In this document: piece after piece, positions 11,320-23,400 of the stretch
How positions within the stretch are numbered: position 1 is the stretch's first letter
How the letters are laid out: every line of letters starts with the position of its first letter
NCBI GenBank assembly: GCA_033782935.1
Contig: JAWQEG010000415.1
Coordinates: forward strand, 53,501 to 117,500
Origin: Petrolisthes cinctipes
Taxonomy: Eukaryota > Arthropoda > Malacostraca > Decapoda > Porcellanidae
Length of the DNA stretch: 64,000 nt
Direction of reading: 5' to 3'
Notes under the pieces: model-generated
The model's database searches: none
The model's input: only the letters and a program-made list of their open reading frames with translations
What the model was told of the DNA's origin: nothing
Translations under genes and position numbers: made by a program

Positions 11320-12005
11320 AGAACTAATGCAGGAAGCACATGACTTGGAGTTTGTTGAGAAGGACAAAGTACTGTCGTACACTCACAATCCAAAATATGT
11401 ATCCAGGCTTGTTTCGAATAGCCTGATCGAGTATTAAACAAATGAGAAACAGGATAAGCGCTGTAATTGGTTCACTAGTATGTCAAATGATTCGAAATTT
11501 CAACAAGGTCTGGATACAAATTTTGGATTGCAAGTGTATGTGAGAAGTCGCCAGAATGAAACAAGAGAGGAACGAATGAGACAAAGAGGAACTGAAAAAG
11601 AACAAACATAGACAGAAAAGGAAAAAAAGAGAACACGAAGAAAGAAAAGAACAGAGGAAACTTGGGAAAGAAAAATTGAAACTTAAAAAAAGGAAAATTG
11701 GAACATAAAAAACAAATATTGCAATTGAAAATCCAGGCTAATAACGGTGAAGGCCTTAATGCTAGTAGCAACATTGTTAGCTCAACAGTAGCTCCGCGCC
11801 TTCAGCTCTCAAAATACGTCGAGGGATCTGTTTATTGAATGATTTGAAATGGTTGCAGACACCTACAAGTTAGATGAAGCAATAAAAAGGTTCGAGTTTA
11901 TGAATTTGTTCGACGGTAAACCATTAAATATTCTCCACCGACTCGAATCTTCAACTATAACTTACGAAAGCATGAAAAAAGCATTATTACAGGCTCGAGT
12001 ATCTG
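11320..12005 (+). pseudogene. Gag remnant of the second LTR element
   Basis: Downstream of the primer-binding site the plus strand is rich in Lys/Glu/Arg codons (about 11560-11740), as in a gag coiled-coil. It then reads a short helical gag-like segment at 11849-12000 (ADTYKLDEAIKRFEFM). Frame breaks are present. The element stops abruptly near 12005, where DIRS-like sequence begins, so the 3' two thirds were deleted or replaced. Confidence 0.6.
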
Positions 12006-12702
12006 ACTCAGCTCGGCTTATCTCTTGGCTGATTATTCTTGTTTGTTTAGGACAAGACCCCTTTGGTCACTTGTGTGGCCCACGCGCTCTTATCATCTTT
12101 TGTTTTGTTCCTATTTTTAGTTTTCTCTTTCCACAGGGTAAAGTGTGCTTAACTGTTTGTTGTTCTGCAAGGATCACTACCGATGGTCATGACCGCTCCT
12201 CTATCCGTGCTCCTTGCCTTACACCTTTGGGGTTCATTCCTCTTGCATGCCCTCTTTGCTTAAGTTAGGTCGAAGAAGTTAAAGCGGTTCCTTCAGCTTC
12301 TCGCCCATTCTGCCCTTCGCTCTTCCTTTTACGTAGAGCCTGGACTAGGGACAGGAAGACTGCCTACTCTAGGCATGTCTTAATTCAATGGACTGACCTG
12401 TTTTTAGCTTACGAGCTAGATCTTACCCGGTCGGCTCCGCCATAGGCACAACCGGCTCCTGCACCTTAGACATGTTGGGCGACCGCAACCCCTACTGGGG
12501 ATTTCCCTTCAGGAAATCAGGTCACACACAGTAGGGAACCCATGTTGACTTTATTGTCATTTGCCACTGTCCGCATGGACCCTCCATTGGAGGAACTCCC
12601 TAGCATAGGGAACTCCCATCTGTACCTACCTATGGTGGCATCAGTAGAGGTAGTTTCCCAGGACTTAATCTCCAACCTCGGGCTTAGCCTCAGGGTGGAG
12701 AG

Positions 12703-12870
12703 TCTGCTTTATGTTGGTATGCCTGCAGTTCAGATGATCCCTGAGTTGCCACTTGCTTTTTTGGCATATGTCTATGATCGACCATGATTTGCTCTCAATA
12801 CTTGCCTATCTGCTAATGTAGCGAGAACATATCAATGATAGTAGAATACAAAATTTGTATATTTTAGATT
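12703..12870 (+). repeat. Dispersed repeat, copy 1
   Basis: About 165 bp nearly identical to 13363-13531 (shared start TGCTTTATGTTGGTATGCC). It interrupts DIRS ORF1 sequence, so it is an insertion. The second copy lies inside the neighbouring mariner-type element. No coding capacity and no clear TIRs. Confidence 0.75.
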
Positions 12871-13273
12871 AAAATCCTACTGCTCCCATTCCGGCTCCTT
12901 CCGTTCATTCCCTGTCTCCTACAGGCCCTACCCCGACTCCTCCTGGTCCTAACCCGTGTCCTCCTACTCTGACATTCCTTCACCACTTCCTCCATCTCCT
13001 CCGGTTCCTACCCTGCTCCCCACTCCTCGCTCTTTCCCCCCTCATCACTATCTTCACCCTATCACACATACATTTCAACTTCTTTCTCCCTCGGCTCCGT
13101 CATCTGTTTCCCTTCCTGTTACCCTTCCTCCACCTCACCTTCCTTTTCCCTCAGCTTCGTGTTATGTTAACCTTCCTATTACTCCAGGGTCGATTAACGT
13201 CCCTACATTGTTGCCTCGTCCTTCCCCTCTTATTCCTCACGGTTCCGATTCCTCTCCTTCTGTCATTGATGTA

Positions 13274-14266
13274 CACTCACTCCAAAAAGTATTGGGCCAC
13301 TTCCACATTGAAATAATGTGACACAATGGACGAATCATTCTGCTACTTTACTGTGACGCCTGCTTTATGTTGGTATGCCTGCAGTTCAGATGATCCCTGA
13401 GTTGCCACTTGCTGATTTTGGCATATGTCTATGATCGACCATGATTTGCTCTCAATACTTGCCTATCTGCTAATGTAGCGAGAACATATCAATGATAGTA
13501 GAATACAAAATTTGTATATATTAGATTAAATTGCATGAAAAACAATGACACCAAAAACAGAGAAAAATTAAGGTTTCTGTTTTATATGCCATATACTGAA
13601 TAATGTGGTCAAGAGCGATGATGGCTCCCCGGGTTGTCTGTGAGCTCTCCATGGTGCTTATGAATCCTATTTGTTGCCATCAACACGAAGACTTTTATTG
13701 TGAGGCAAATACTGATTCGTTTTCATATTGATTCGTGTTCGTTTCAAATCACTATATGATTCAAAGCTTATCTCAAGATAAGCTTTATATAATCTCATTA
13801 CATTAGTCATGTAATCACCTCATGATAAGCTAGAATCTCATTAGGCACGTAATCAGCTGAGGCAGACATTGGCCTTCTACCTACGAGTTATTTTAATAAT
13901 GCGGCATGATAACTCATAGTTCATTCAGAGCGAATCGACTGAGACATGTATAACGAAATTAAGCACAAATTAATCCCTATTTGTCAACTCATTCCTCTGG
14001 CCTATCATGTTATCTAAGATGCATTACTTTGTAGGAATACATAATAACTTAGTGGTGATGCGTATGAGAGAATATCCATCTATTTTCACACCCTTATGTA
14101 ACACACACGACTGCATCAATAACAGTATTTAATGTGTGATGATGAGAGAATAGTGGAAACTCACAGTCACTATTACCAACCCAAACGATACTGCTGTCAA
14201 TGTGACTTTAATGTTTGCTTCCAGACACATCGTGACCAGGTGGCATGATACTTTTTGGAGTGAGTG
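13274..14266. mobile_element. Tc1/mariner-type element, 993 bp, non-coding
   Basis: Inverted ends CACTCACTCCAAAAAGTAT are flanked by TA at 13272-13273 and 14267-14268. Both flanks are the CT-rich DIRS sequence, so it is nested. The length is near that of short mariner elements, but I find no transposase frame or DDE/D motif. It contains copy 2 of the 165-bp repeat (13363-13531). Confidence 0.75.
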
Positions 14267-14607
14267 TACATCCGTCACTTCTCCCTCCCTCGGTTTCCCA
14301 CCCTGTCCCTTCCCGTCCTCTACCACCACCTACCTCTCCCCCCTTAGTTCACACCTCTCTACCTTCCGTTACACTGAGGTCTTCCACTCCTCCCCTCCTT
14401 CCCCAGCTCCTCCGGTTCCTTCCCTGGCTCCTCCAGTTCCTTTCTCACCCCCTCCTTCCCTCACAATCTTTCACTTCTCCATTCCTCGGTTTCCCATCCT
14501 CTCTCTTCCCGTCACCTACCACCTACCTCCCTGCCCCCTTAGTTCCCACCTATCTTCCTCCCTTTACACTGAGATCTTTCCCCCTACCCTTTCTCAACTG
14601 ACGATCT

Positions 14608-14970
14608 TGTTGTGGCCGTAGGGCCACAAAACTATCTTTATTGAGAGAAGGCTGCGTCAGCACCATAGCTATTAGATAATATGCTTTAGAGTATCCCTAG
14701 GTACTAGTGAATAATTGGTCCACATACTATCCCAATTCTTCCATGGTTATCCCTACCATGGGCTGTGCTAGACATCTGAAGAAAGAAATTGTGAGTATAC
14801 CTTAATTAATTGGGCCTTGGCTCGACCCTTGACCTGCCCAAGAGGCTCATTCCAATGTGATGTAACCCAAGATGGCTCCTCCGGGGAGGAGTGGTGGGCC
14901 ACTAAGATGGTGCTGACGCAGTCATATCCCAACAAAGATAGTTATGTGGCCTATGGCCATTACAACATCA
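14608..14970. repeat. Inverted-repeat element
   Basis: 14613-14660 and the reverse complement of 14895-14965 match imperfectly, sharing ACTATCTTT and CTGCGTCAGCACCAT. A further direct copy of CTGCGTCAGCACCATAGCTAT follows at about 14993. Part of the interior (14736-14856) reappears inverted at 26104-26245. Confidence 0.6.
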
Positions 14971-15747
14971 TCATTATTGGATAAAACACAGACTGCGTCA
15001 GCACCATAGCTATGCATGAGATGAGGAAGGCGAGATGAAACCGGAGCCAGCTGAAGGTTAACCAAGTATAATTTAATAGTTTTTATTTACAGGATGATCA
15101 GGTAGGCAGGCTTCCTTACTCTGAATCTTTATTGGGAGAAAGGCAGGCCTGGTACCGAGTAACATACATGTATGAATTAATTCAAAACAAGATAAGGATT
15201 TGCCACTTTTTCTGGGCCCCGAAAGTGGGGAAGTTAAGGGTTGACTATTGAACTGTCCATAGTGTGTTACTGTGTTCTTCTAGTGTGTGGGGTGGGGTTT
15301 GTTACCATCGTAACGCACCTTGAGGTTAGAATGTCATGTAACAGATATTTTTCCAGGAACTACTCGGTAGAAGCCTATCCTTCCAGTTCTTGCACTCTGG
15401 TGAGGGAGCGAGATCTCAGGAAGGCCAGTGAGGCCTTGATAATAACCACTGAATGATATACGAATAAAGTATACAGTAATGTTACCTCAGTTGTTTTTGT
15501 GTTACATCATAATATTAAAAATAGTTAATCTTACCTTTAATGATGTTAATAATTGACACGAATGTCAGTATATAAATAATTGATAACCGGGTGTATATTC
15601 GTACTTTTATTAAAGCTTCCACTTATTTTTCACCTCCCCAAGAATAATTTCTCATTTCTCTTGTATAGGCACCACCACTACCTTCCTCAAATCCCTCCTT
15701 ACTTCTCTCTCCCACTATTGAATAGTTCGAGAGAGCAGAGCTCACAA
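14971..15747. other. No recognised gene
   Basis: Low-complexity and AT-rich sequence between DIRS remnants. Frames here lack recognisable domains. It may be decayed DIRS 3' or ITR sequence of family B, but I cannot show it. Confidence 0.4.
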
Positions 15748-16420
15748 CTAATGTTTTGGGGTTAATATCTTGGCCAACGTTGACAACGCTGGGTGGGCCT
15801 CATGGGAGTGTGACCAGCTGTACATGAGGGACGACACTCCCTCTTGTGCTAGGCAGGAAGCCACCACCCTGATGAGTTTTGTGAACACCCTCGGCGTCAG
15901 GGAGAGACCGAACGGGAGTCTGGTGAATTGGTAGGTTGTCGCCCCGCCTGGAAGGCTAGGAAGCGCCTGAAGTGGGGGTGAATGGGGACGTGCCAGTAAG
16001 CATCCTTGAGGTCTATTGCTGCCAGCCAGCTCCCTCGGTGGAGGGACGTCCTGAACTGAGCCACTGTAACCATTTTGAAGGGCAAGGGTTTCAAAAATTT
16101 GTTCAGTGCACTCAGGTCTATCACCAGTCTCATTTAGTCTGAGTCCTTTTTGGGGACCATGAACAGCTTCGACAGGAACACCTTCCTTGTCGTTGCTTCC
16201 ACAACCCCTTTCTCCAGCATCTCCCCTATGTGGGGGGTCACTGAGAGAGACACTTTTGTTGAGTTGAGAGGTAGTTTGGTGGGGGGCCTGACTAGCCATG
16301 GCCAGGACAGGCCGTGGTGCACGACCCTGGCCAACCAACCCCTTCTTGGCCAAGAGGCAGCCCAGCCCGACAGGCAATCCAGTGTAGCACCTTCATTGGG
16401 ACCTGGGCTTGCCTTTGTTG
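15748..16420 (-). pseudogene. DIRS family B reverse transcriptase fragment
   Basis: Contains STKVSLSVTPHIGEM, VPKKDSD, RLVIDLSALNKF, AIDLKDAYWHVPIHP and LPFGLSLTPRVFTKL, all matching the DIRS RT. Two frames are needed. Where family A has the catalytic YLDDW, this copy reads MYSWSHS: the two Asp are deleted and the homology ends soon after. It cannot be an active RT. Confidence 0.85.
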
Positions 16421-16559
16421 GGGACCTGTCGACCTTTGTTGTTGTTGTTGTGTGGATGGTGGGGCTGGAAGGCAGCGCCGCTCTTGTGGGGAAGGGCTGC
16501 CATGGTGACTGGTGTTGGTGATGGGGCTGAGGAAGATAACGCATAGAAGCCGAGGCTGG

Positions 16560-18410
16560 CTTCTTCTAGGGAAATCACTGAGGAGTGGTTTTAGGTTTCC
16601 CCACCAGGGCCGTGATGTTGATCTCTGGCGGTTGTGACACAATGATCTCCGTGGCCTCCCGGTTAAAGAGTGAGGTTGACAATGGGTCAGTTCTCACTAC
16701 CCTCCTCTGAGAGGTCCTTGGCTGAGGCTGTCCTAGACGCCAATCTAGTCTCCACGCACGTCCTTGCCGCCACTTGGTTATGGTGGGCTGACATGTGTGC
16801 TAGCCCTCTGCCACCATAGCACATCCCTTTAGGATGTCCTCCAGCTGCTCCCCTGATAAGGCCTCAAAGTTGTTAGCCAGCCTGGAGAGCCATTCCTTGA
16901 GCAGGGAGGCCGCTGTTGTGGTTGCCAGGTGATATGCCAGGTCCTGTCTGGCTGTTGCTTCAGCTGACCATAATTTGTGGTCTGGTTCCCTAAGTTGGTA
17001 AGGGACCGTCTTATCAGTAGGTTCCACCCACAGGAACTCCATAAAGTTTCACTGGAAAAGCCAGGGGTATAAATTTTTTATGTTGAACACCCTTGGAATC
17101 CTGTGTCTTCTGGAAGATTGTTATGTCTCGGGACCTCTCCTCTCCTGACAATGGGAAGAAGTACTGCTCAGGTAGAGTTAAGCCCGACATGCCCCCCCAT
17201 TTTGTAAGGTTCCGGTGTATCGTCGGTGCAGTGTCCACCAAGGTAGCAGTAGACACCTTCTGCACTGAGGGTTGGAGCACTGATGACGGTTTCCTTTTGT
17301 ACAAGATGGTCGTCTCTCCTTCGTCATCCGTTGATATCTTGATAAGGATGTCAATCCTCATACGGAAGCCCGAAGGGTGGGAGGTGTCTGGGGAAGACAC
17401 CTTGAGTTTACCCTCCACAAAGGATGGCTGCCAAGATGGTGGAATTGGCATCCATGCTATATGGAGGAAGTGTACTGTCCCCGTATCCTGTCTCGGGTCA
17501 ACCGTGGTGTCCCCATCCGGAGCCGAGACAGTAGTAGAAGGTGAGGCCGAGGTCACTTGTGGTGGGTGTGGCGGTGATCCCGGAACCGGACTGGGTATGG
17601 GGGTTAAGACCGGGCAGACTTGAAAAGTTGTGTCCCTTAATGCCCAAGAGGCTCCCCCTCTGGTGGTGGATGGGCCTCTAGGAACCCCAGTTCCTGAGTG
17701 TGATCTCCTACCTCCTCCCTGGTTACTTAAAGTTCGGAGTGGAGAGAGCTGGCAGGAGAGGGTTGGCGACTCCTGTCAGGAAGCCTAGACTCTATCATCC
17801 TAGATAACATATCCGGAAGAGATGAGACCAGTCCCTGGATCTGGGTCAAGAGGGGGGCCACCGCGTCCCTCGACGCCAGAGGTGTGTGACTTCTTCCTAA
17901 GGGGGAGGACGAGGAGGAACAACTTCGGTGTCTCCTCTTCTTATCCTTCCTCTCCTTCTTCCCCCACAACGGGAACCGCCTTGACGTGGTGGGGGGGGCT
18001 TGCGTGTCTCTGAGACCTGGCGAGCTAGACTAGAGGGGGCTCCGGCCCCTGCTCTACCCCGATTCTGGGGAGAGAGGGCTTCCCATACTAGTAAGGTCGC
18101 CAGTGAGAGACCAGACTAAATAGTTCCCATGCATTAGGCTGCCAGTACGGGCCAACAGCGCTGCCCTCCGGAGGGACTGCCCTCTAGGGGCCGTCCTATG
18201 TTGGATGGTTGGGTATCTGGGCCGGGAGATGTTGGGGAGGGGGGTCTCAGCACCGCCGTAGGCAAACATTCGTGCCAATGGGGCTGCTTTTTAAAACGAG
18301 TGGCCCCGTGGGGGAAGAGGTACCCCGCCCACGGCGACCAGCGCTCGGACCCCTCATCTGCCCGGTAGATAGTAGCTCTTGGCTCCTGGGGCCCAAAACA
18401 CCAAATCAAT
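16560..18410 (-). pseudogene. DIRS family B ORF1, middle and C-terminal part
   Basis: 16800-17042 encodes PYQLREPDHKLWSAEA and a helical segment matching family A ORF1. 17014-17556 encodes the preceding domain. 17727-17969 is a basic Ser/Arg stretch like the RSRHSRKSRARRRS region of family A. The segment EQLEDILKGCAMVAEG aligns without a gap to the spliced product of family A, and there is no intron at this site. Frameshifts and stops are scattered. LINE A interrupts ORF1 at 18411. Confidence 0.75.
18403..18410. repeat. Left target-site duplication of LINE A
   Basis: AAATCAAT at 18403-18410 recurs at 24412-24419 just after the LINE tail, and DIRS family B sequence continues beyond both. Eight bases is short but typical enough for a LINE. 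Confidence 0.65.
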
Positions 18411-18633
18411 GATATATGGATACAGAAAAGCCCCTATTTCTTCCTCGAGCGGTGGTCGACCAGGCCCTCGAGACCTCACTCTCTGGTCGTGGTAATATGC
18501 AGAAAGCTGCAAATAAGACTAGACCTAGCAGGTCGGGTATTGTGTCGAAGAACCCTGTTAGCAATTTAGACACGTTAATGTTAACGAATGTACTTGCATC
18601 CCTTTTCTATGGCGCTATCCACTCAATTTTTAA

Positions 18634-20445
18634 AAGTGTTTTGGAGTAGTTCTTCGAATCCGAATCACATATGACAGTGATTGTAGGTCTAATCGGTGCT
18701 ATATTACTTTCAATACAAATGCTGCTGCCAAAGCAGCATTTGAGGCAAAAGATTCTCTGACGGTGTGGGATACTCATTGTAAAGTTCAGATGATGCGGTC
18801 CATCAATGTAGTTGACAGTGACAATGACTACTGCCCTAATATATTTGATGACACTGTGGAGCATGTCCCAAAGGAACGTCGGGTTCCTACACCCTTTTGG
18901 TTTGTGGCTTACTACAGGGAGGGACGTGGTAACCTTATCCATGCTTCCCGGTATCTGGAGAAAGAAATTGGATTATTACCAATGGGCCACATAAAGAATT
19001 ATGGTAAGGGCATTTTAATCAGAGCCAAAGATCTTACACAGGCCATGATGCTCCTCAATCTCCCCTGTCCTTCTGATAGCATGTTTGAATCTATTAAACC
19101 ACATCGAACATTTAATTATAGCAAGGGGCGTATATATAATGAGGACCTGTATGAATTCTCAGAAGAGGACATTCTCGCTATGTGCCCAGACAGTGTCCAA
19201 CGAGTAACAAAGATGAAAGGCAGTAAAAATATGATCATCCTCACTTTCTATGGCTCGCATATCCCAGATCGCATTAACATTAACCCCACCTTATTTGAGA
19301 TAAAGCCTTTTGTTGAGCGTCCCCTACAGTGTTTCTGTTGTTATGAGTTTGGTCATGGGAGGAGGAACTGCAACAACCGTTCCCGGTGTGGTAATTGTTC
19401 TGCTCTTGACTCGCATCTTACTTCTGAGTGTCAGTCAGAGAGTTACTGCTTTTACTGTAGAGATGCTCACCCCTTGCGTTCTCGCCAATGTAAGATGTAC
19501 CTCCTTGAGCAGGATATCCTCCACTTGGCTAATACCCAATTCATTAGCATAGGTAGTGCCAGACAGCAACTCAACTTCAGGCGACAGAAGGATGGTGGTG
19601 TGAAGACATACGCCTCCTCCCTTCGCCCTAAATTGGTTGCATCACCCTCTCAACCCTCTCAAGAGGCAGCTGCTTTTTGCTCTAGTGAGAGCGTTTCTAA
19701 GGTTATTATACATAATAGTTTCTCTGTCTTGGAAACTTTATCAGACACTCATTCTGGTGACCCTTCAACTGATGACAATTCTCAGACTTTAGCTAAAGGT
19801 GTTCATGTGGTAGAGGTTCACGCTGCCACACGCTCTCCAAAAATGAAACTTAAGTCACCTAAACTGCCACAGAGACGCCTTCATGGTTCCTCTGAGGCAC
19901 TTGACTCTATAGATGTTCTACCTTGTAAGGCAACCATCTCTGTGGACTCATCCATAGTTTCCTCTCAATTTCACCTGAAGCGTTCTCGTGGCTCTGATGA
20001 ATCTCTTGATTCAACAGAAGTTCCTCCTCGCAAGCTTCCTTCGGGATCATCAGAGGGGCGTGAAGTTAATGTGGATGCCACGGATGTTGTGACTTCAAAA
20101 GATTCAGTTTCGCTTTCGCTTGAGCAGCGGAGTGATTCTACCACCTGTATTATGGATGTTGATGTATCTGCCTGTGTCAGTGATACCAATGCTGTACAGG
20201 ACAATACCAATGAAATTGTTTCAAAGAATATCCCAGCTCATATACCTTCATCTTCTTCTAACATATCAGATGCTTCAAGGACTCGTGTACGGGTCACAAT
20301 TACTGCCCCACGGACTACTCCTCGGGTTCGCTCTTCTTCTAGTGGCCCAGGATTAGACAAATCTTATTGTTTGAATAAACCCTCAGGTCGAGGTGGTAGT
20401 GGGAAGTACCTCCGTGAGGCTTCCCAAAAATCAGTACTAAAGTAA
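18634..20445 (+). CDS. LINE A ORF1: gag-like RNA-binding protein with three zinc knuckles
   Basis: An open frame from 18634 (after a stop at 18631) to 20445. The protein has an N-terminal RNA-binding-type fold region and then three Cys/His knuckles: CFCCYEFGHGRRNC, CGNCSALDSHLTSEC and CFYCRDAHPLRSRQC. A Ser-rich, low-complexity C-terminus follows. Such proteins coat LINE RNA. The frame is intact for about 600 codons; the extreme N-terminus is probably in another frame (18416-18649), which suggests one indel near 18635. ORF2 begins right after the stop codon TAA with no clear ATG, consistent with termination-reinitiation. Confidence 0.85.
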   Translation, partial: KCFGVVLRIRITYDSDCRSNRCYITFNTNAAAKAAFEAKDSLTVWDTHCKVQMMRSINVVDSDNDYCPNIFDDTVEHVPKERRVPTPFWFVAYYREGRGNLIHASRYLEKEIGLLPMGHIKNYGKGILIRAKDLTQAMMLLNLPCPSDSMFESIKPHRTFNYSKGRIYNEDLYEFSEEDILAMCPDSVQRVTKMKGSKNMIILTFYGSHIPDRININPTLFEIKPFVERPLQCFCCYEFGHGRRNCNNRSRCGNCSALDSHLTSECQSESYCFYCRDAHPLRSRQCKMYLLEQDILHLANTQFISIGSARQQLNFRRQKDGGVKTYASSLRPKLVASPSQPSQEAAAFCSSESVSKVIIHNSFSVLETLSDTHSGDPSTDDNSQTLAKGVHVVEVHAATRSPKMKLKSPKLPQRRLHGSSEALDSIDVLPCKATISVDSSIVSSQFHLKRSRGSDESLDSTEVPPRKLPSGSSEGREVNVDATDVVTSKDSVSLSLEQRSDSTTCIMDVDVSACVSDTNAVQDNTNEIVSKNIPAHIPSSSSNISDASRTRVRVTITAPRTTPRVRSSSSGPGLDKSYCLNKPSGRGGSGKYLREASQKSVLK

Positions 20446-20447
20446 CA

Positions 20448-23400
20448 CTGTTCAAGGTCCTTCAGTGGAATTGCCGTGGCTTGCGTGCTTCTTGGGAGGA
20501 ACTGCTCGTTCATCTCTCTTGCTTCTCTCCTGCATGTGTTTCTCTCCAAGAGACAATGCTTGGGGACTACATTCCTGCCAGTCCTCCATCATACTCTGCA
20601 TTTTATTCCAATTCATTTGAAGGGCAGGGTCACCATGGTGGCTCTGCCATCCTAGTTCGCCGAGACATTCCATGCACGAGCCTGGAGCTTGACACTTCGC
20701 TCCAGGCTGTTGCAGATAAGGTATTTATGGACCGCCCGTACACTGTGTGCAGTCTATACCTTCCTCCCAGTGTTACAGTTGAGAGGGGTGATCTCAACCA
20801 TCTTGTACGGGACCTTCCCTCTCCCTTTATTTTATTGGGTGATTTTAATGGTCGTCATCCTCTGTGGGGTGACAGTTCGGTCAACCCCAGGGGTGTTTTA
20901 TTGGCTTCTTTTATTGAGGATGAGGGATTAGGGGTTTTAAATACGGGAGATGTGACACATTTTAATAGCCCTACTGGGACTTTTACCGCTATTGACATTT
21001 CCCTCTGCTCACCCAGTGCTCTGTTGGATTTTACTTGGAGAGTGTTGCCTGATTTATATGGCAGTGATCATTTCCCTATACTTTTAGAAGGTAACAGGTA
21101 TGAACCACAGTCTCGTCTTCCTAGGTGGAACTTAGAGAAGGCTGACTGGCAGTTTTTTAGAGAGCTAACTTCTTCGGTCTCTTCTGTAGCCGATTTTGGT
21201 AGCTCTGACGAGGCTGTAACATATTTCACTGATATGCTCCACTCTGCTGCTCTCAACTCTATCCCTAAAACTTCTGGCTACTTTCCCAAACGTCCTGTCC
21301 CTTGGTGGTCACCAGTCTGCACCAATGCTGTGCGGGAGAAGCGCGCTGCTTTCTCTCGCAATCGTGGGGACCCATCTCTTTTAGAGGACTTCCGACGGGC
21401 AAAGGCCCGGGTTAGACGAGTCTTAAAAGAGGCCCGACATGCAACTTGGAAGGCCTATGTGTCTTCAATTAATACTAAAACTCCACTCACTCAAGTGTTC
21501 AGGAGAGTCCGTAAGATGGCGGGGAAGTTTTCTCCTAGTACTCCACCTGTACTTAAGGTCAATGGAATTAAGATCATGGATGGTTTGACAGTGGCCATTA
21601 CCATGGCGGAGGCTTTTGCAAAAGTCTCCAGCCGTGACTCTCGACCTCTGGCTGTCAGGCATGAGTTAATTAAGAGCCAAGGAGCGTACTGTCCTGGATT
21701 TCTGAGGGAACGAGAATAAAAGTTGAAACCATATATTCACCCTGAGAGACCTGCATTCTGCTCTCTCTCTCTGCGGCGACACTTCTCCTGGGCCAGACAA
21801 CATCCCATATGAAATGTTACGACACTTGGGTGAGGAGGCCATCTCATTTCTTTTAGCTTTATATAACAGAATCTGGCTGGAGGGTGTCTTCCCTTCTGGG
21901 TGGAGGGTTGCTACCATCATTCCTTTCCTCAAGCCGGGCAAGAACTCTGGTGTTGCCCTCAATTATCGACCAGTTGCCTTGACCTCCTGTCTCTGTAAAC
22001 TATTTGAAAAGATGGTGAATGTCAGACTGGTTTACTTCTTGGAACGGGGTGATTTTCTGTCTCCGTCCCAGTCTGGCTTTCGTAAACACCGTTCCACTAC
22101 AGATGCTCTGATCAGGTTGGAAGCTGCTGCATGTGAGGCCTTTGCACGACATCAACACCTTGTCTGTGTATTCTTTGATTTAGAGAAAGCCTAGGACACT
22201 ACATGGCAATATGGCATCCTGCATTATATGGCCTGCGGGGTCGCCTTCCACGCTTTGTTAAATAGTTTCTCAGTGGTCGCAGTTTTTCTGTGAGGGTTGG
22301 TACAACCCACTCAGCATCTGTTGCACAGGAGGAGGGCGTCCCCCAGGGAAGCGTCCTCAGTGTCACATTGTTTGCAGTAGCAATTAATGCCATTGCCTCA
22401 TCCCTTCCAGACGGTATAGCTAACTCGATGTATGTTGACGACCTAGCAGTCTGGTTTGCTGCTTCCCGTATGTTAATGGCGGAGCGGCGCATGCAGCTTG
22501 CCCTTGACAGGGTGTCACGTTGGACTGGTTCTCATGGGTTTCGATTTTCTCCTTCCATTACAGTTGCTATGCACTTCTGCCGCATCCGAGGCGTCCACCC
22601 AGATCCGGACTTATTCATGAATGGTCATCGGATACGCTGTGTCGAGGAGACTCGCTTTTTGGGTCTCCTTTTTGACAAACGTTTGATTTGGGTTCCCCAC
22701 TTACGTACACTTAAGGTCTCTTGCCTCAAGGCTCTTAACCTGTTGAGGGTCCTGGGCCATACATCCTGGGGGGCTGATCGGGCCACCCTCCTCCGCCTAT
22801 ACCATGTTCTTATTAAGTCAAAACTCGACTATGGGTGTGAGAAGTACTCTTCTGCCACCGATGCCCGCCTCAGAGTTTTAGACCCTGTTCATCATGCTGG
22901 AGTACGTCTGGCGACCGGAGCCTTCAGGTCGTCCCCAATCCCCAGTCTCCTGGTGGACGCTAATGAGCCACCTCTTGATCTCCGTCGCCAGTCCTTGATG
23001 GTTCGTTGTTGGCATTGATTACATCGACTTCCTGACTCCCTTCCCTGCTTGGCGGTGTCATCTGATATCATGTCTCAGTACTACCTTTTACATTCTCGTG
23101 CACCATGGCCCTTTGGCTTCCGGGTCAGGAAGGCTATTGATGACTTCCAGATTTGTCCTGTGAGGGTCCCTAGGGTGGCTCCATGGCTTTTTCCAGAAGT
23201 TTTCCCCTGCACCTGCTTTACAGACAAGAAGGAATCTCTTCCTCCTCCAGTGTCTCGTTCCCTCTTTTTAGAACATGCCTTCACTCACAGGAAGTCCCTC
23301 CCTGATGGGTCAAAGTCTGATGCTGGAGTTGGCTTTGGAGTTGTCTTTCCTGACTTTTGCCGTGGCGGCAGGCTCCCTTCTGCCATGTCAATTTTTACTG

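Larger units (their letters stand above)
12010..14600 (+). mobile_element. Degenerate DIRS ORF1 region, family C (interrupted)
   Basis: At 12145-12420 the plus strand encodes a decayed version of the DIRS ORF1 N-terminus: a Cys-rich start, then SARITTDGHD, APCLTPLGF and RRAWTRDRK. These match the ORF1 of family A (VRVSPDGHLH, FTPLGYD, RMAWTRARR). A pyrimidine-rich stretch ending CCACAG precedes it at 12147, as in families A and B. Later parts (12880-13260 and 14270-14600) are Pro/Ser-rich, CT-biased and full of stops. A mariner-type element (13274-14266) and a small repeat (12703-12870) have inserted into it. Confidence 0.65.
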
